From JAMXLO01 sp964427005 (lineage in GTDB: Bacteria > Pseudomonadota > Alphaproteobacteria > Acetobacterales > Acetobacteraceae), in the NCBI GenBank assembly GCA_964427005.1, contig CAYRTL010000060.1, forward strand, positions 1 through 31,467: a stretch of DNA of 31,467 nucleotides, in the 5' to 3' direction. The notes under the pieces are model-generated. The model was not told where the DNA came from, did no database searches, and saw only the letters and a program-made list of their open reading frames with translations. Both the position numbers and the translations under genes were made by a program. Each line of letters opens with the position of its first letter. The stretch's first letter is position 1. Of the stretch, positions 25,002 through 31,467 are shown piece after piece.

Positions 25002-26767
25002 GGCAGGGAGCCAGCACACGACTCCGTCGGGATGGCATCGCACTCGCGATCATCACCGTCGCTTATCTGGCGATCTCGACTTTCATCACCAACAGCTACT
25101 ATCAGTTGATTCTGACGCTGGTGCCGATCTGGGCGGTGTTCGGCGTATCGTGGAACATTCTGTCCGGCTATGGCGGCCAGTTATCGTTCGGCCATGCGTC
25201 TTTCTTCGGCATCGGCGCCTACACCGTCACCTTGGCGCTGGTGTATTGGGATCTCACACCGTGGCTTGGCATTCCACTTGGGATGGCGGTTGGCGCGGTC
25301 GCTGCCGTCGTCATCGGCGTGCCGACGTTCCGGCTGCGCGGCCATTACTTCGCGCTGTCGATGCTCGCATATCCGCTCTTTATCCTGTACCTGCTGAATT
25401 ACCTGGGCTTCCAGGAAATGTCGCTGCCGATGCACCGGGATCATCCCGCGGCATATCTCGAATTCACCGATCAACGGCTTTACACCGTCGTGGCCGTGGC
25501 GCTGCTCGCAGCCAGCGTGCTGGTCTGCATGCTGGTGGAGAATTCCCGCTTTGGTCTTGCACTTCTGGCGATCCGGCAGAATGAGCTGGCCGCCGAAGCA
25601 GCCGGCATCAATGCGCGCCAATGGAAGATGCGGTCGCTCATCACGTCAGGCATCATCGCGGCGGCCGCTGGCGGCCTCTATGCGTGCGTGCTGCTTGTCG
25701 TCACGCCGGACTCAGTGTTCGGACTTCTGGTTTCCGCGCAGCCGGTCGTGGTCACGCTGTTCGGCGGCGTTACCTCGATCTGGGGACCGTTGATCGGGGC
25801 GGCCGTGCTTGTGCCCTTGGCAGAGTCCCTGAACGCTCAGCTCGGCAACATCATTCCCGGCATCCAAGGAGTCGTATACGGCGCGGCAATCATCGTGATC
25901 ATCCTGGCTGCTCCCGACGGGCTCTACTGGACAATTCGCGATCGCTGGTTCCGCCGGGCGATGCCACCGCCACCCCCTGCCCTGCCCGCGACACCGGTGC
26001 CGCACCGCGATTACGCCACTGCCAACGCATCATCTCCGTTGCTGCAGGTCGAGAACCTGTCGCGTTCGTTTGGTGGCTTGCGCGCTGTCAGTCAGGTCAG
26101 CTTCACCATCGATCAGGGTGAGATTCTCGGCATCATCGGTCCGAACGGTGCCGGCAAGACAACGCTGTTCAACGTGCTCAACGGTGTGCTGTCAGCCGAC
26201 GAGGGCAGCGCAATGCTGGCCGGCGACTCCATGCTTGGACGCAAGGTGTACCAAGTGTGCCGTATGGGCGTCGGCCGCACATTCCAGGTGGTCCGCAGCT
26301 TTCCGCGTCTGCCTTTACTGGACAACGTCGTTGTCGGCGCCTACGGCGCAGGCCTGCCGGACCGCGACGCCGTTGCGGCGGCAGAACTCGCATTGCAGCG
26401 TGTCGGGATGCTGCAATTGGCCACACGTAGTGCGGGTCAGCTCACCAACAAGCAGCTGCGGCTGATGGAACTGGCGCGTGCGCTCGCCGGCCAGCCCCGT
26501 CTGCTGCTGCTGGACGAGACACTGGCGGGACTCGGTCGCGACGAATGCGACGAGGTGCTGGATGTACTGGCCAAGTTGCGTGACGAAGGCATGACGATAG
26601 CGATCATCGAACATACGATGCATGCGATGATGCGGCTGGCCGATCGCTTCGTGGTGCTGGACCACGGCGCAGTATTGGCAACAGGATTGCCGCGCGATGT
26701 CGTGGAGGATCGTTCAGTGATCGAGGCGTATCTCGGCAAGAAGTTCCTGGCGCGGCAGAATGCTTGA
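24998..26767 (+). CDS. Fused ABC permease-ATPase (LivM-LivG)
   Basis: A 589-residue fusion of permease and ATPase. Residues 1-315 are LivM: SWNILSGYGGQLSFGHASFF, the coupling loop AIRQNELAAEAAGINARQWK and VVTLFGGVTSIWGPLIGAAV. A proline-rich linker (about 320-347, MPPPPPALPATPVP) leads into a LivG ATPase with Walker A GPNGAGKT (381-388) and Walker B LLLLDE (502-507). The signature is LTNKQ (482-486) instead of LSGGQ/LSYGQ, and Walker B is followed by TLAGL instead of PxAGL; similar variants occur in such fusions, so it may still work. The ATG overlaps the livH stop (ATGA); the end overlaps livF by 8 bases. Confidence 0.93.
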   Translation: MRQGASTRLRRDGIALAIITVAYLAISTFITNSYYQLILTLVPIWAVFGVSWNILSGYGGQLSFGHASFFGIGAYTVTLALVYWDLTPWLGIPLGMAVGAVAAVVIGVPTFRLRGHYFALSMLAYPLFILYLLNYLGFQEMSLPMHRDHPAAYLEFTDQRLYTVVAVALLAASVLVCMLVENSRFGLALLAIRQNELAAEAAGINARQWKMRSLITSGIIAAAAGGLYACVLLVVTPDSVFGLLVSAQPVVVTLFGGVTSIWGPLIGAAVLVPLAESLNAQLGNIIPGIQGVVYGAAIIVIILAAPDGLYWTIRDRWFRRAMPPPPPALPATPVPHRDYATANASSPLLQVENLSRSFGGLRAVSQVSFTIDQGEILGIIGPNGAGKTTLFNVLNGVLSADEGSAMLAGDSMLGRKVYQVCRMGVGRTFQVVRSFPRLPLLDNVVVGAYGAGLPDRDAVAAAELALQRVGMLQLATRSAGQLTNKQLRLMELARALAGQPRLLLLDETLAGLGRDECDEVLDVLAKLRDEGMTIAIIEHTMHAMMRLADRFVVLDHGAVLATGLPRDVVEDRSVIEAYLGKKFLARQNA

Positions 26768-27476
26768 AGTCCGCAAGCTTTCCGTCGCGTATGGTGGGCT
26801 GCGTGCGCTGACTGACGTGTCGCTGTCGGTCGAGGCAGGCCGGTTCGTCACTGTTGTCGGCCCGAACGGCGCCGGCAAATCCACGCTGTTCAAGACCATC
26901 TGCGGCATCGTGCCGCCTGTGCAGGGCAGCATCAGCTTCCTCGGCCAGGATCTGCTCACCATGCCTGCCGCCAAGCGCGCACATCTCGGCGTCGCGCACG
27001 TGCCGGAAGGCCGTCAGGTATTCAAGACCCTGACGGTGCGCGAGAACCTTGAGATGGGTGCCTACACCAAGGCAGGCCGCACGCAGTGGACGCATACGCT
27101 CGAGCGCATCCATGCGCTGTTTCCCATCCTGGCCGAGAGGGCAACGCAGCTCGCGGGCACGCTGTCCGGTGGCGAGCAGCAGATGCTGGCGATCGGCCGC
27201 GGCCTGGCTTCTGTCCCGAAGCTGCTGATGCTTGACGAACCATCCATGGGCCTGGCGCCTGCGGTCGCCGACACGATCTTCGAACGCATTTCCCAGATCC
27301 ATCGCGAGGATGGCGTCACGATCCTGCTGGTCGAACAACGTGTGGCCGAAGCCTTGGAATTGTCTGACCACGGCTATGTTCTTGAGACGGGACACATGGT
27401 GCTCGACGGCACCTATGAGACACTGCTCGCCGACGATAGGGTACGTCGTTCCTATCTCGGGCTGACGGATGCCTGA
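26760..27476 (+). CDS. Branched-chain amino-acid-type ABC transporter ATP-binding protein (LivF family)
   Basis: Second ATPase of this importer, 238 residues. It begins MLEVRKLSVAYGGLRAL and carries Walker A GPNGAGKST, the segment HVPEGRQVFKTLTVRENLEMGA, the canonical signature LSGGEQQMLAIGRGLA and Walker B LLMLDEPSMGLAP, with switch region LLVEQRVAEAL. All motifs are canonical, so it could compensate for the unusual LivG half in the fusion. It starts inside the end of the fusion gene, and its stop overlaps an earlier candidate start of the binding-protein gene. Confidence 0.94.
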   Translation: MLEVRKLSVAYGGLRALTDVSLSVEAGRFVTVVGPNGAGKSTLFKTICGIVPPVQGSISFLGQDLLTMPAAKRAHLGVAHVPEGRQVFKTLTVRENLEMGAYTKAGRTQWTHTLERIHALFPILAERATQLAGTLSGGEQQMLAIGRGLASVPKLLMLDEPSMGLAPAVADTIFERISQIHREDGVTILLVEQRVAEALELSDHGYVLETGHMVLDGTYETLLADDRVRRSYLGLTDA

Positions 27477-27501
27477 TAACGAACGCATGGGAGAACGCAA
27501 G

Positions 27502-28755
27502 ATGACGAACACATCCTCGATCGGGCGCCGTGGCGCATTGGGATTGGGGCTTGCCACCGGAGCAACAGCGCTGGCACCACGGCGTGTTCGCGCACAGGCA
27601 CCGAAGGAAGTGAAGATCGCCATGCTGGTGCCGTTGTCGGGACCATGGGCGCGCCAGGGCATCCTGGAGCAGATGGGCGCGCGCATGGCGATCGACGACA
27701 TCAACAATGCCGGCGGCATCAAGGCACTCGGGGGCGCAAAGCTGCGTCTGATCGAGTACGACACCGGCGATTCGGCCGAGAAGGCGAAGGACGCCGCGCA
27801 GCGCATGATCGCGCAGGAGCCTGATCTCGTCGGGGGCTTCGGCTGCTGGCTCTCGACCTTCACGCTTGCGGCTACCGAGGTGACCGAACGTGCCGAACTG
27901 CCGTGGCTGACTCTCTCCTATTCCGATCTGATCACCGGCCGTGGATACAAATATGTATTCCAGTCCTCGCCAACTGCCGACTCGCAAGCCGAAGACGAAG
28001 TGCCGATGGTCGTCGACATGGCGACGAAGGCGTCGGGCAAGCGGCCGACCAAGGTAGCCGTCGTTGGTGACAACACCGCGGCGTCGGTCAGCTTCATGAA
28101 GCCGATACGCGACCACGTGCTGAAAAACCTCAACCTCACGCTGGTCGCAGACGAGGTCTACACGCCACCGCTGACCGATGCGACCACCATCGTTCAGCAC
28201 GTTCGCTCCGGGCGGCCGGACTTCGTGATCTTCCAGTCCACCAACGTGCCGGATGACAAGCTGCTGTGCGACAAGTTCGCCGAGATGAACCTGAAGAGCG
28301 ACAAGCTGCCAAAGATCGGTGGCGGCGGACACTGGTGCGTGCCGGAGTTGCTGAAGGTCGCCGGCGCCGAGAACCTGGAGGGCGTGCTGGTCGGTCTGGC
28401 CAATTGGCCGGGCAAGGCGGTCGAAGACGTATCGAAGCGATTTGTGGAGCGGACCAAGGAACCATGGTTTGGTCATGACTCGGTGTTCGCCTATGTCCAC
28501 GTGCTGATCCTGAAGGAAGCGGTCGAGCGCGCGGCTGTGGCGGAGCGGCACAAGGTGATGCAGGCGATCCGCTCGCTCGACATGAAGAATGAAGGTCCGG
28601 CGCTGTTCTTCCCCGACAACACGCTGAAATACGACGAGAAGGGCCGCCGCGTCGGCGCAAAGCTATGCATCGTGCAGTGGCAGAATGGACGGCCGGTCGC
28701 GGTGCATCCTGAGTCGATCGCGGCGTCCCAGGTGAGCTGGCCGAAGGTCTCCTGA
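27502..28755 (+). CDS. ABC transporter substrate-binding protein (LivJ/LivK type, Tat signal)
   Basis: Periplasmic binding protein for the adjacent Liv-type importer, 417 residues. The ATG at 27502 has GGGAGA 7 bases upstream and exposes a twin-arginine signal (GRRGALGLGLA, R9-R10) with likely cleavage near RAQA at 31-33. Mature sequence starts VKIAMLVPLSGPWARQG, the Peripla_BP_6 opening, followed by AIDDINNAGGI and DTGDSAEKAKDAAQRMI. VGGFGCWLSTFTLAATEV and the pocket WLTLSYSDLITGRG should contact ligand. Two in-frame upstream ATGs are possible but weaker. The ligand is unknown. Unlike in urt, the binding protein is last among the transporter genes and is coupled to the lactonase-like gene. 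Confidence 0.9.
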   Translation: MTNTSSIGRRGALGLGLATGATALAPRRVRAQAPKEVKIAMLVPLSGPWARQGILEQMGARMAIDDINNAGGIKALGGAKLRLIEYDTGDSAEKAKDAAQRMIAQEPDLVGGFGCWLSTFTLAATEVTERAELPWLTLSYSDLITGRGYKYVFQSSPTADSQAEDEVPMVVDMATKASGKRPTKVAVVGDNTAASVSFMKPIRDHVLKNLNLTLVADEVYTPPLTDATTIVQHVRSGRPDFVIFQSTNVPDDKLLCDKFAEMNLKSDKLPKIGGGGHWCVPELLKVAGAENLEGVLVGLANWPGKAVEDVSKRFVERTKEPWFGHDSVFAYVHVLILKEAVERAAVAERHKVMQAIRSLDMKNEGPALFFPDNTLKYDEKGRRVGAKLCIVQWQNGRPVAVHPESIAASQVSWPKVS

Positions 28756-29552
28756 TGCCGGAGCCGTACGAGGTCTATGCGGTCCACTACGCGCACAACC
28801 CCAATGCGCGGCGGGCCAACAACTTCATCGGCGGCGACCCGCATGACGGGCCGATGCCGCTCGACTACTTCGTCTGGGCGATCAAGGGTAACGGATGCGC
28901 CTTCGTGTTCGATACCGGTTTCGACGCGCCGATGGGCGAGAAGCGGCAGCGGCAATTCGTGCGGTCGCCTTCGGTGGGGCTAAAGGCCATCGGCGTTGAA
29001 CCAGGCGACGTGCGGGATGTGATCCTGTCGCACATGCACTACGACCATTGCGGCAACTACGATCTGTTCCCGCACGCGCGCTACCACGTGCAGGACATCG
29101 AGATGGCTTATGCGACCGGACGGTGCATGTGCCATGCCGGCCTGCGCGGGCCATTCGAGGAAGAGGACGTGGTGGCGATGGTGCGCAAGCTGTTCGCCGG
29201 CCGCGTGGTCTTCCACGACGGCGTAGACGAGTTGGCGCCTGGCATCACGTTGCATCACGTGGGCGGCCACTCGAAGGGGCTGCAAGTGATGCGCGTAAGG
29301 ACGCAGCGCGGCTGGATGGTGCTGGCGTCGGATGCCAGCCACTTCTACGCCAACATGGAGGAAGGCCGCGCCTTCCCGATCATGCACAGCCACGAGGACA
29401 CGCTGCGCGGCTACGAGACGATGCGGAAGCTGGCGGACGGACCGAACGTGATCATTCCAGGCCACGATCCGCTGGTGCTGCAGCGCTACCCCGCGGCGAA
29501 GCCTGGGCTGGAAGGAATCGTCGCGCGGCTGGACGTCGAGCCGAAGACGTAG
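28755..29552 (+). CDS. MBL-fold hydrolase, N-acyl-homoserine-lactonase-like family
   Basis: A 265-residue zinc hydrolase of the AttM/AiiA-like branch. Metal ligands: H93, H95, D97 and H98 (SHMHYDHCG), H172 (HHVGGHSKG), D193 (LASDASHFY) and H237 (IIPGHDPLV). The N-terminal part (AHNPNARRANNFIGGDPHDG) and the ASHFYANM stretch match proteins annotated as N-acyl homoserine lactonases, many of which in fact act on other lactones or esters. Its ATG overlaps the binding-protein stop by one base (TGATG), which ties it to the importer and suggests that it acts on the imported compound. The repeat copy 2 follows 7 bases later. Confidence 0.87.
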   Translation: MPEPYEVYAVHYAHNPNARRANNFIGGDPHDGPMPLDYFVWAIKGNGCAFVFDTGFDAPMGEKRQRQFVRSPSVGLKAIGVEPGDVRDVILSHMHYDHCGNYDLFPHARYHVQDIEMAYATGRCMCHAGLRGPFEEEDVVAMVRKLFAGRVVFHDGVDELAPGITLHHVGGHSKGLQVMRVRTQRGWMVLASDASHFYANMEEGRAFPIMHSHEDTLRGYETMRKLADGPNVIIPGHDPLVLQRYPAAKPGLEGIVARLDVEPKT

Positions 29553-29559
29553 TCACCAC

Positions 29560-29635
29560 CTGCTGTCATTGCGAGCGCAGCGAAGCAATCCCAATCCTGC
29601 AGGGATTGCTTCGCTTCGCTCGCAAATGACAGCAG
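29560..29635. repeat. Palindromic interspersed repeat, copy 2
   Basis: Arms of 33 and 34 bases pair almost perfectly: the left arm opens CTGCTGTCATTGCGAGCGCA and runs to AGCAATCCC (29560-29592), the right arm runs from GGGATTGCTTCGCTTCGCTC (29602) to TGACAGCAG (29635), with one bulged base. It shares the TGTCATT-GCGAG...GAAGCAATCC core with copy 1 at 18604-18686. It lies immediately after the MBL gene and probably ends that transcript. Confidence 0.88.
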
Positions 29636-29923
29636 GAGAGAGTCTCACCAGCGCCTCGTTTCTCGCGCAGCCATGGCGAGTCTCCTGCCAGTGGGACGAT
29701 CGAGCCCGCGCAGGCATACAAGGCGGTCGGATAGCGAGGCATTGGGAAGACGTCGGTTAGTCTACCATGGCATGGAAAGCCTTGCCGCAAGTCAAAAACA
29801 GCGCCTAATCCAAACAACGGCCGTACTGCTGGGGAAGCCGTAGATTCATCGGCTACACGGAGGCATGGCCAGAACGACGCTGACCAGACGATACGGCTCC
29901 ATAATAAGAAAGGGAGGGATCGC
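29636..29923 (+). other. Non-coding leader region before the DUF1326 gene
   Basis: No credible protein is seen in these 288 bases. They should contain the promoter of the DUF1326-DUF2182 pair, but I could not find a convincing -35/-10 pair. A short ATG frame from 29865 with its own GGAGG runs out of phase into the next gene and has no recognisable product. A strong ribosome site (AAAGGGAGGG) lies at about 29909-29918 for the DUF1326 gene. Confidence 0.5.
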
Positions 29924-30562
29924 ATGGCCGTCTCCGTCGAATGGGAAATCAAGGCCACCGAATTCGCGAATTGCAACTGCATTTACGCCTGCCCCTGCCA
30001 GTTCAATGCGCTACCCGACAAGGGCTTTTGTGAGGCGCTTGCGGGCTACCAGATCGACATCGGACATTTCGGCGATGTCCGCCTCGATGGGCTGCGGGCG
30101 GCCGCAATGTGGCGCTGGCCGGGCGCGGTGCACCAAGGCAACGGCAGCATGCAACTCGTCATCGATCAGCGGGCAGATGCAGCGCAGCGCGACGCGCTGA
30201 TCAAGATACTGTCCGGGCAGGAGACCGAGGACATGGCCACGGTATGGTGGATATTCAGCGCCATGAGCCCCACCAAGCACCCTCCGGTCTTCCATCCGAT
30301 CACCCTCGACATCGACGTTGAGGCCCGCCGGGCGCGGCTCGATATCCCGGGCATTGCCGTCTCTGTAGGGGAACCGATCCGGAACCCGGTGACCGGCGCG
30401 GAGCACCGGGTGCGCATCGACTTCCCGCAGAGCTTCGAGTTCAAGCAGGCCGAGATTGGTAGTGGCACCAGCAAAACCACTGGACCGATCGCGCTCGACC
30501 TGAAGGATACCTACGGCCAGTTCGCGCACATTCATCTCAGCCACAAGGGACGAATGAACTAG
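29924..30562 (+). CDS. DUF1326 domain-containing protein
   Basis: A 212-residue protein without signal peptide or membrane segments, matching the DUF1326 family in its opening: a cysteine cluster C17, C19, C23, C25 (FANCNCIYACPCQFNALP) and C36, followed by a beta-rich body. The closely spaced cysteines could bind metal or do thiol chemistry; neither is proven for the family. A very strong ribosome site (AAAGGGAGGG, 5 bases before the ATG) predicts good expression. The next gene, a DUF2182 membrane protein, begins 14 bases on; the two families are frequent neighbours, so they probably work together. Confidence 0.85.
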   Translation: MAVSVEWEIKATEFANCNCIYACPCQFNALPDKGFCEALAGYQIDIGHFGDVRLDGLRAAAMWRWPGAVHQGNGSMQLVIDQRADAAQRDALIKILSGQETEDMATVWWIFSAMSPTKHPPVFHPITLDIDVEARRARLDIPGIAVSVGEPIRNPVTGAEHRVRIDFPQSFEFKQAEIGSGTSKTTGPIALDLKDTYGQFAHIHLSHKGRMN

Positions 30563-30576
30563 CCGGCTCTCTCAAC

Positions 30577-31341
30577 ATGCTGCGCGCCTTGCTCCAGCGC
30601 GATCGAACAGTTGTGCTGGTTGGCCTGCTGACCGTCATCCTGCTTGCCTGGGGCTGGCTGTTGTTTGGCGGCGGGATCGAGATGGAACAGATGGACATGG
30701 GCGGCGGCCAGATCATGCTCATGGCGCCTGAATGGTCCGCCGGCTATGCCGTCATCATATTCTTGATGTGGGCCATCATGATGATGGCGATGATGCTGCC
30801 CAGCGCCGCCCCGGCCATTCTGCTGGCCGCCGCGCTGATGGCGCAACGCAATGGCAATCGCCTGTTTGGACCGGCGGGGCTGTTCGTCCTAGGCTACCTG
30901 CTCGTCTGGTTGGGCTTCAGCCTGGCCGCCACGATCCTGCAATTCGGCCTCGACCGGGCCGATCTGCTGTCAGCCGACATGGCCAGCGCCAATACCAAGC
31001 TGGCCGCTGTGCTGCTGATCGTCGCGGGCATCTACCAGTGGACACCGTGGAAACAGGCCTGTCTTGTCCAGTGCCGCTCGCCGGCAGAGCAACTGACCCG
31101 ATTTTGGCGCCAGGGCACGTCCGGGCCGCTCCGGGCGGGCGCGATGCACGGCTTGTTTTGTCTCGGTTGCTGTTGGTTGCTGATGGTACTGCTGTTCGTC
31201 GGCGGCTTGATGAACCTGCTCTGGATCGCCGCCCTCGCGTTGCTGGTCTTGCTCGAGAAGCTGCTCCCTGGCGGGCCGCGCGTGAGCCGGCTGACGGGCA
31301 TTGCGCTTATCGTATGGGGTGCGGTTGAAGTTTTTCGATAA
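30577..31341 (+). CDS. DUF2182 integral membrane protein (putative metal-binding)
   Basis: A 254-residue inner-membrane protein with about six hydrophobic segments (near 11-32, 57-76, 98-122, 140-153, 192-212, 215-230). It is rich in Met and Cys: an external loop EMEQMDMGGGQIMLM (35-49), the family core MWAIMMMAMMLPSAAP (64-79), C162 and C166 (ACLVQCRSP), and H191, C195, C198, C199 (MHGLFCLGCCW). The family (COG5486) is described as predicted metal-binding. Met/Cys/His of this kind suit soft metals such as copper(I), which is inference. It follows DUF1326 by 14 bases. Confidence 0.87.
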   Translation: MLRALLQRDRTVVLVGLLTVILLAWGWLLFGGGIEMEQMDMGGGQIMLMAPEWSAGYAVIIFLMWAIMMMAMMLPSAAPAILLAAALMAQRNGNRLFGPAGLFVLGYLLVWLGFSLAATILQFGLDRADLLSADMASANTKLAAVLLIVAGIYQWTPWKQACLVQCRSPAEQLTRFWRQGTSGPLRAGAMHGLFCLGCCWLLMVLLFVGGLMNLLWIAALALLVLLEKLLPGGPRVSRLTGIALIVWGAVEVFR

Positions 31342-31442
31342 CCGTCGAGCGGTCTCAGCTTTCCTCGCACTGCAACCATCTGCACGGTACTCCGTCGAAC
31401 GTCTGCGTTCGAGCGACCGAGAGGCGGCCTGGAGCGACAGCC

Positions 31443-31467
31443 ATGGGCACAAAGGCGTCACCACTAG
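31443..31467 (+). CDS. Possible start of a further gene (8 codons visible)
   Basis: An ATG with GGAG 8 bases upstream opens a frame reading MGTKASPL to the window edge. The preceding 100 bases hold only a small inverted repeat (TCGAAC-gtctgc-GTTCGA at 31395-31412). Too little is visible to know whether a gene really begins here. Confidence 0.2.

Noticed and set aside
29566..29982. Minus-strand frame of 138 codons and a plus-strand frame starting MRAQRSNPNPAG at 29569
   Set aside because: Both are read from repeat copy 2 and have no recognisable protein beyond it.
29865..30200. Small ORF with its own GGAGG ahead of DUF1326, as a leader peptide or separate gene
   Set aside because: It overlaps the DUF1326 gene out of frame for most of its length and its residues look like frame-shifted coding sequence.
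31395..31412. TCGAAC-gtctgc-GTTCGA inverted repeat as terminator of the DUF2182 gene
   Set aside because: The stem is only 6 bp with no T-run; it could equally be chance or a small operator.

Overview
This GC-rich window reads like the chromosome of an alphaproteobacterium. The gene order holB-metG-tatD-MBL hydrolase-mazG, the very tight translational coupling (ATGA and TGATG overlaps) and the urt-ure arrangement all fit that group, most likely the Rhodospirillales/Acetobacteraceae side. That placement rests on gene content only. No rRNA, tRNA, CRISPR array or insertion sequence is visible.

Bases 1-9749 hold one long plus-strand nitrogen-acquisition block. It starts inside urtA (urea-binding protein), then runs urtB-urtC-urtD-urtE (the rest of the urea ABC importer) and ureD-ureA-ureB-ureC-ureE-ureF-ureG (nickel urease and its maturation proteins). 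Urea is imported and hydrolysed to ammonia and CO2 by products of one near-continuous transcription unit. A 10-bp GC-rich hairpin between urtA and urtB probably lets the binding protein be made in excess.

Convergent with ureG, and overlapping it by 18 bases, is a GAF-like/GGDEF protein whose catalytic signature has decayed. Divergent from it runs a housekeeping cluster: holB, metG, tatD, an MBL-fold phosphodiesterase-like protein and mazG (10845-15805). A perfect 16-bp AT-rich palindrome lies just before mazG. On the minus strand follow an aldose 1-epimerase-like gene and a single-domain response regulator.

Bases 17412-29552 look like an accessory catabolic region. A single-domain family III CoA-transferase is followed by a palindromic repeat. 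Next is a minus-strand operon of an alpha/beta hydrolase, a double-length (tandem) family III CoA-transferase and an aspartylglucosaminidase-type Ntn hydrolase. Divergent from it run a metallophosphoesterase, a complete Liv-type ABC importer (livH, a livM-livG fusion, livF and a Tat-type binding protein) and an AHL-lactonase-like MBL hydrolase. I infer uptake and breakdown of an unknown amide- or lactone-bearing organic acid that is activated as a CoA thioester.

A second copy of the palindromic repeat follows at 29560-29635. The window ends with a DUF1326 protein and a Met/Cys-rich DUF2182 membrane protein, a recurrent pair without a settled function and the best candidate here for an undescribed (perhaps metal-handling) system.
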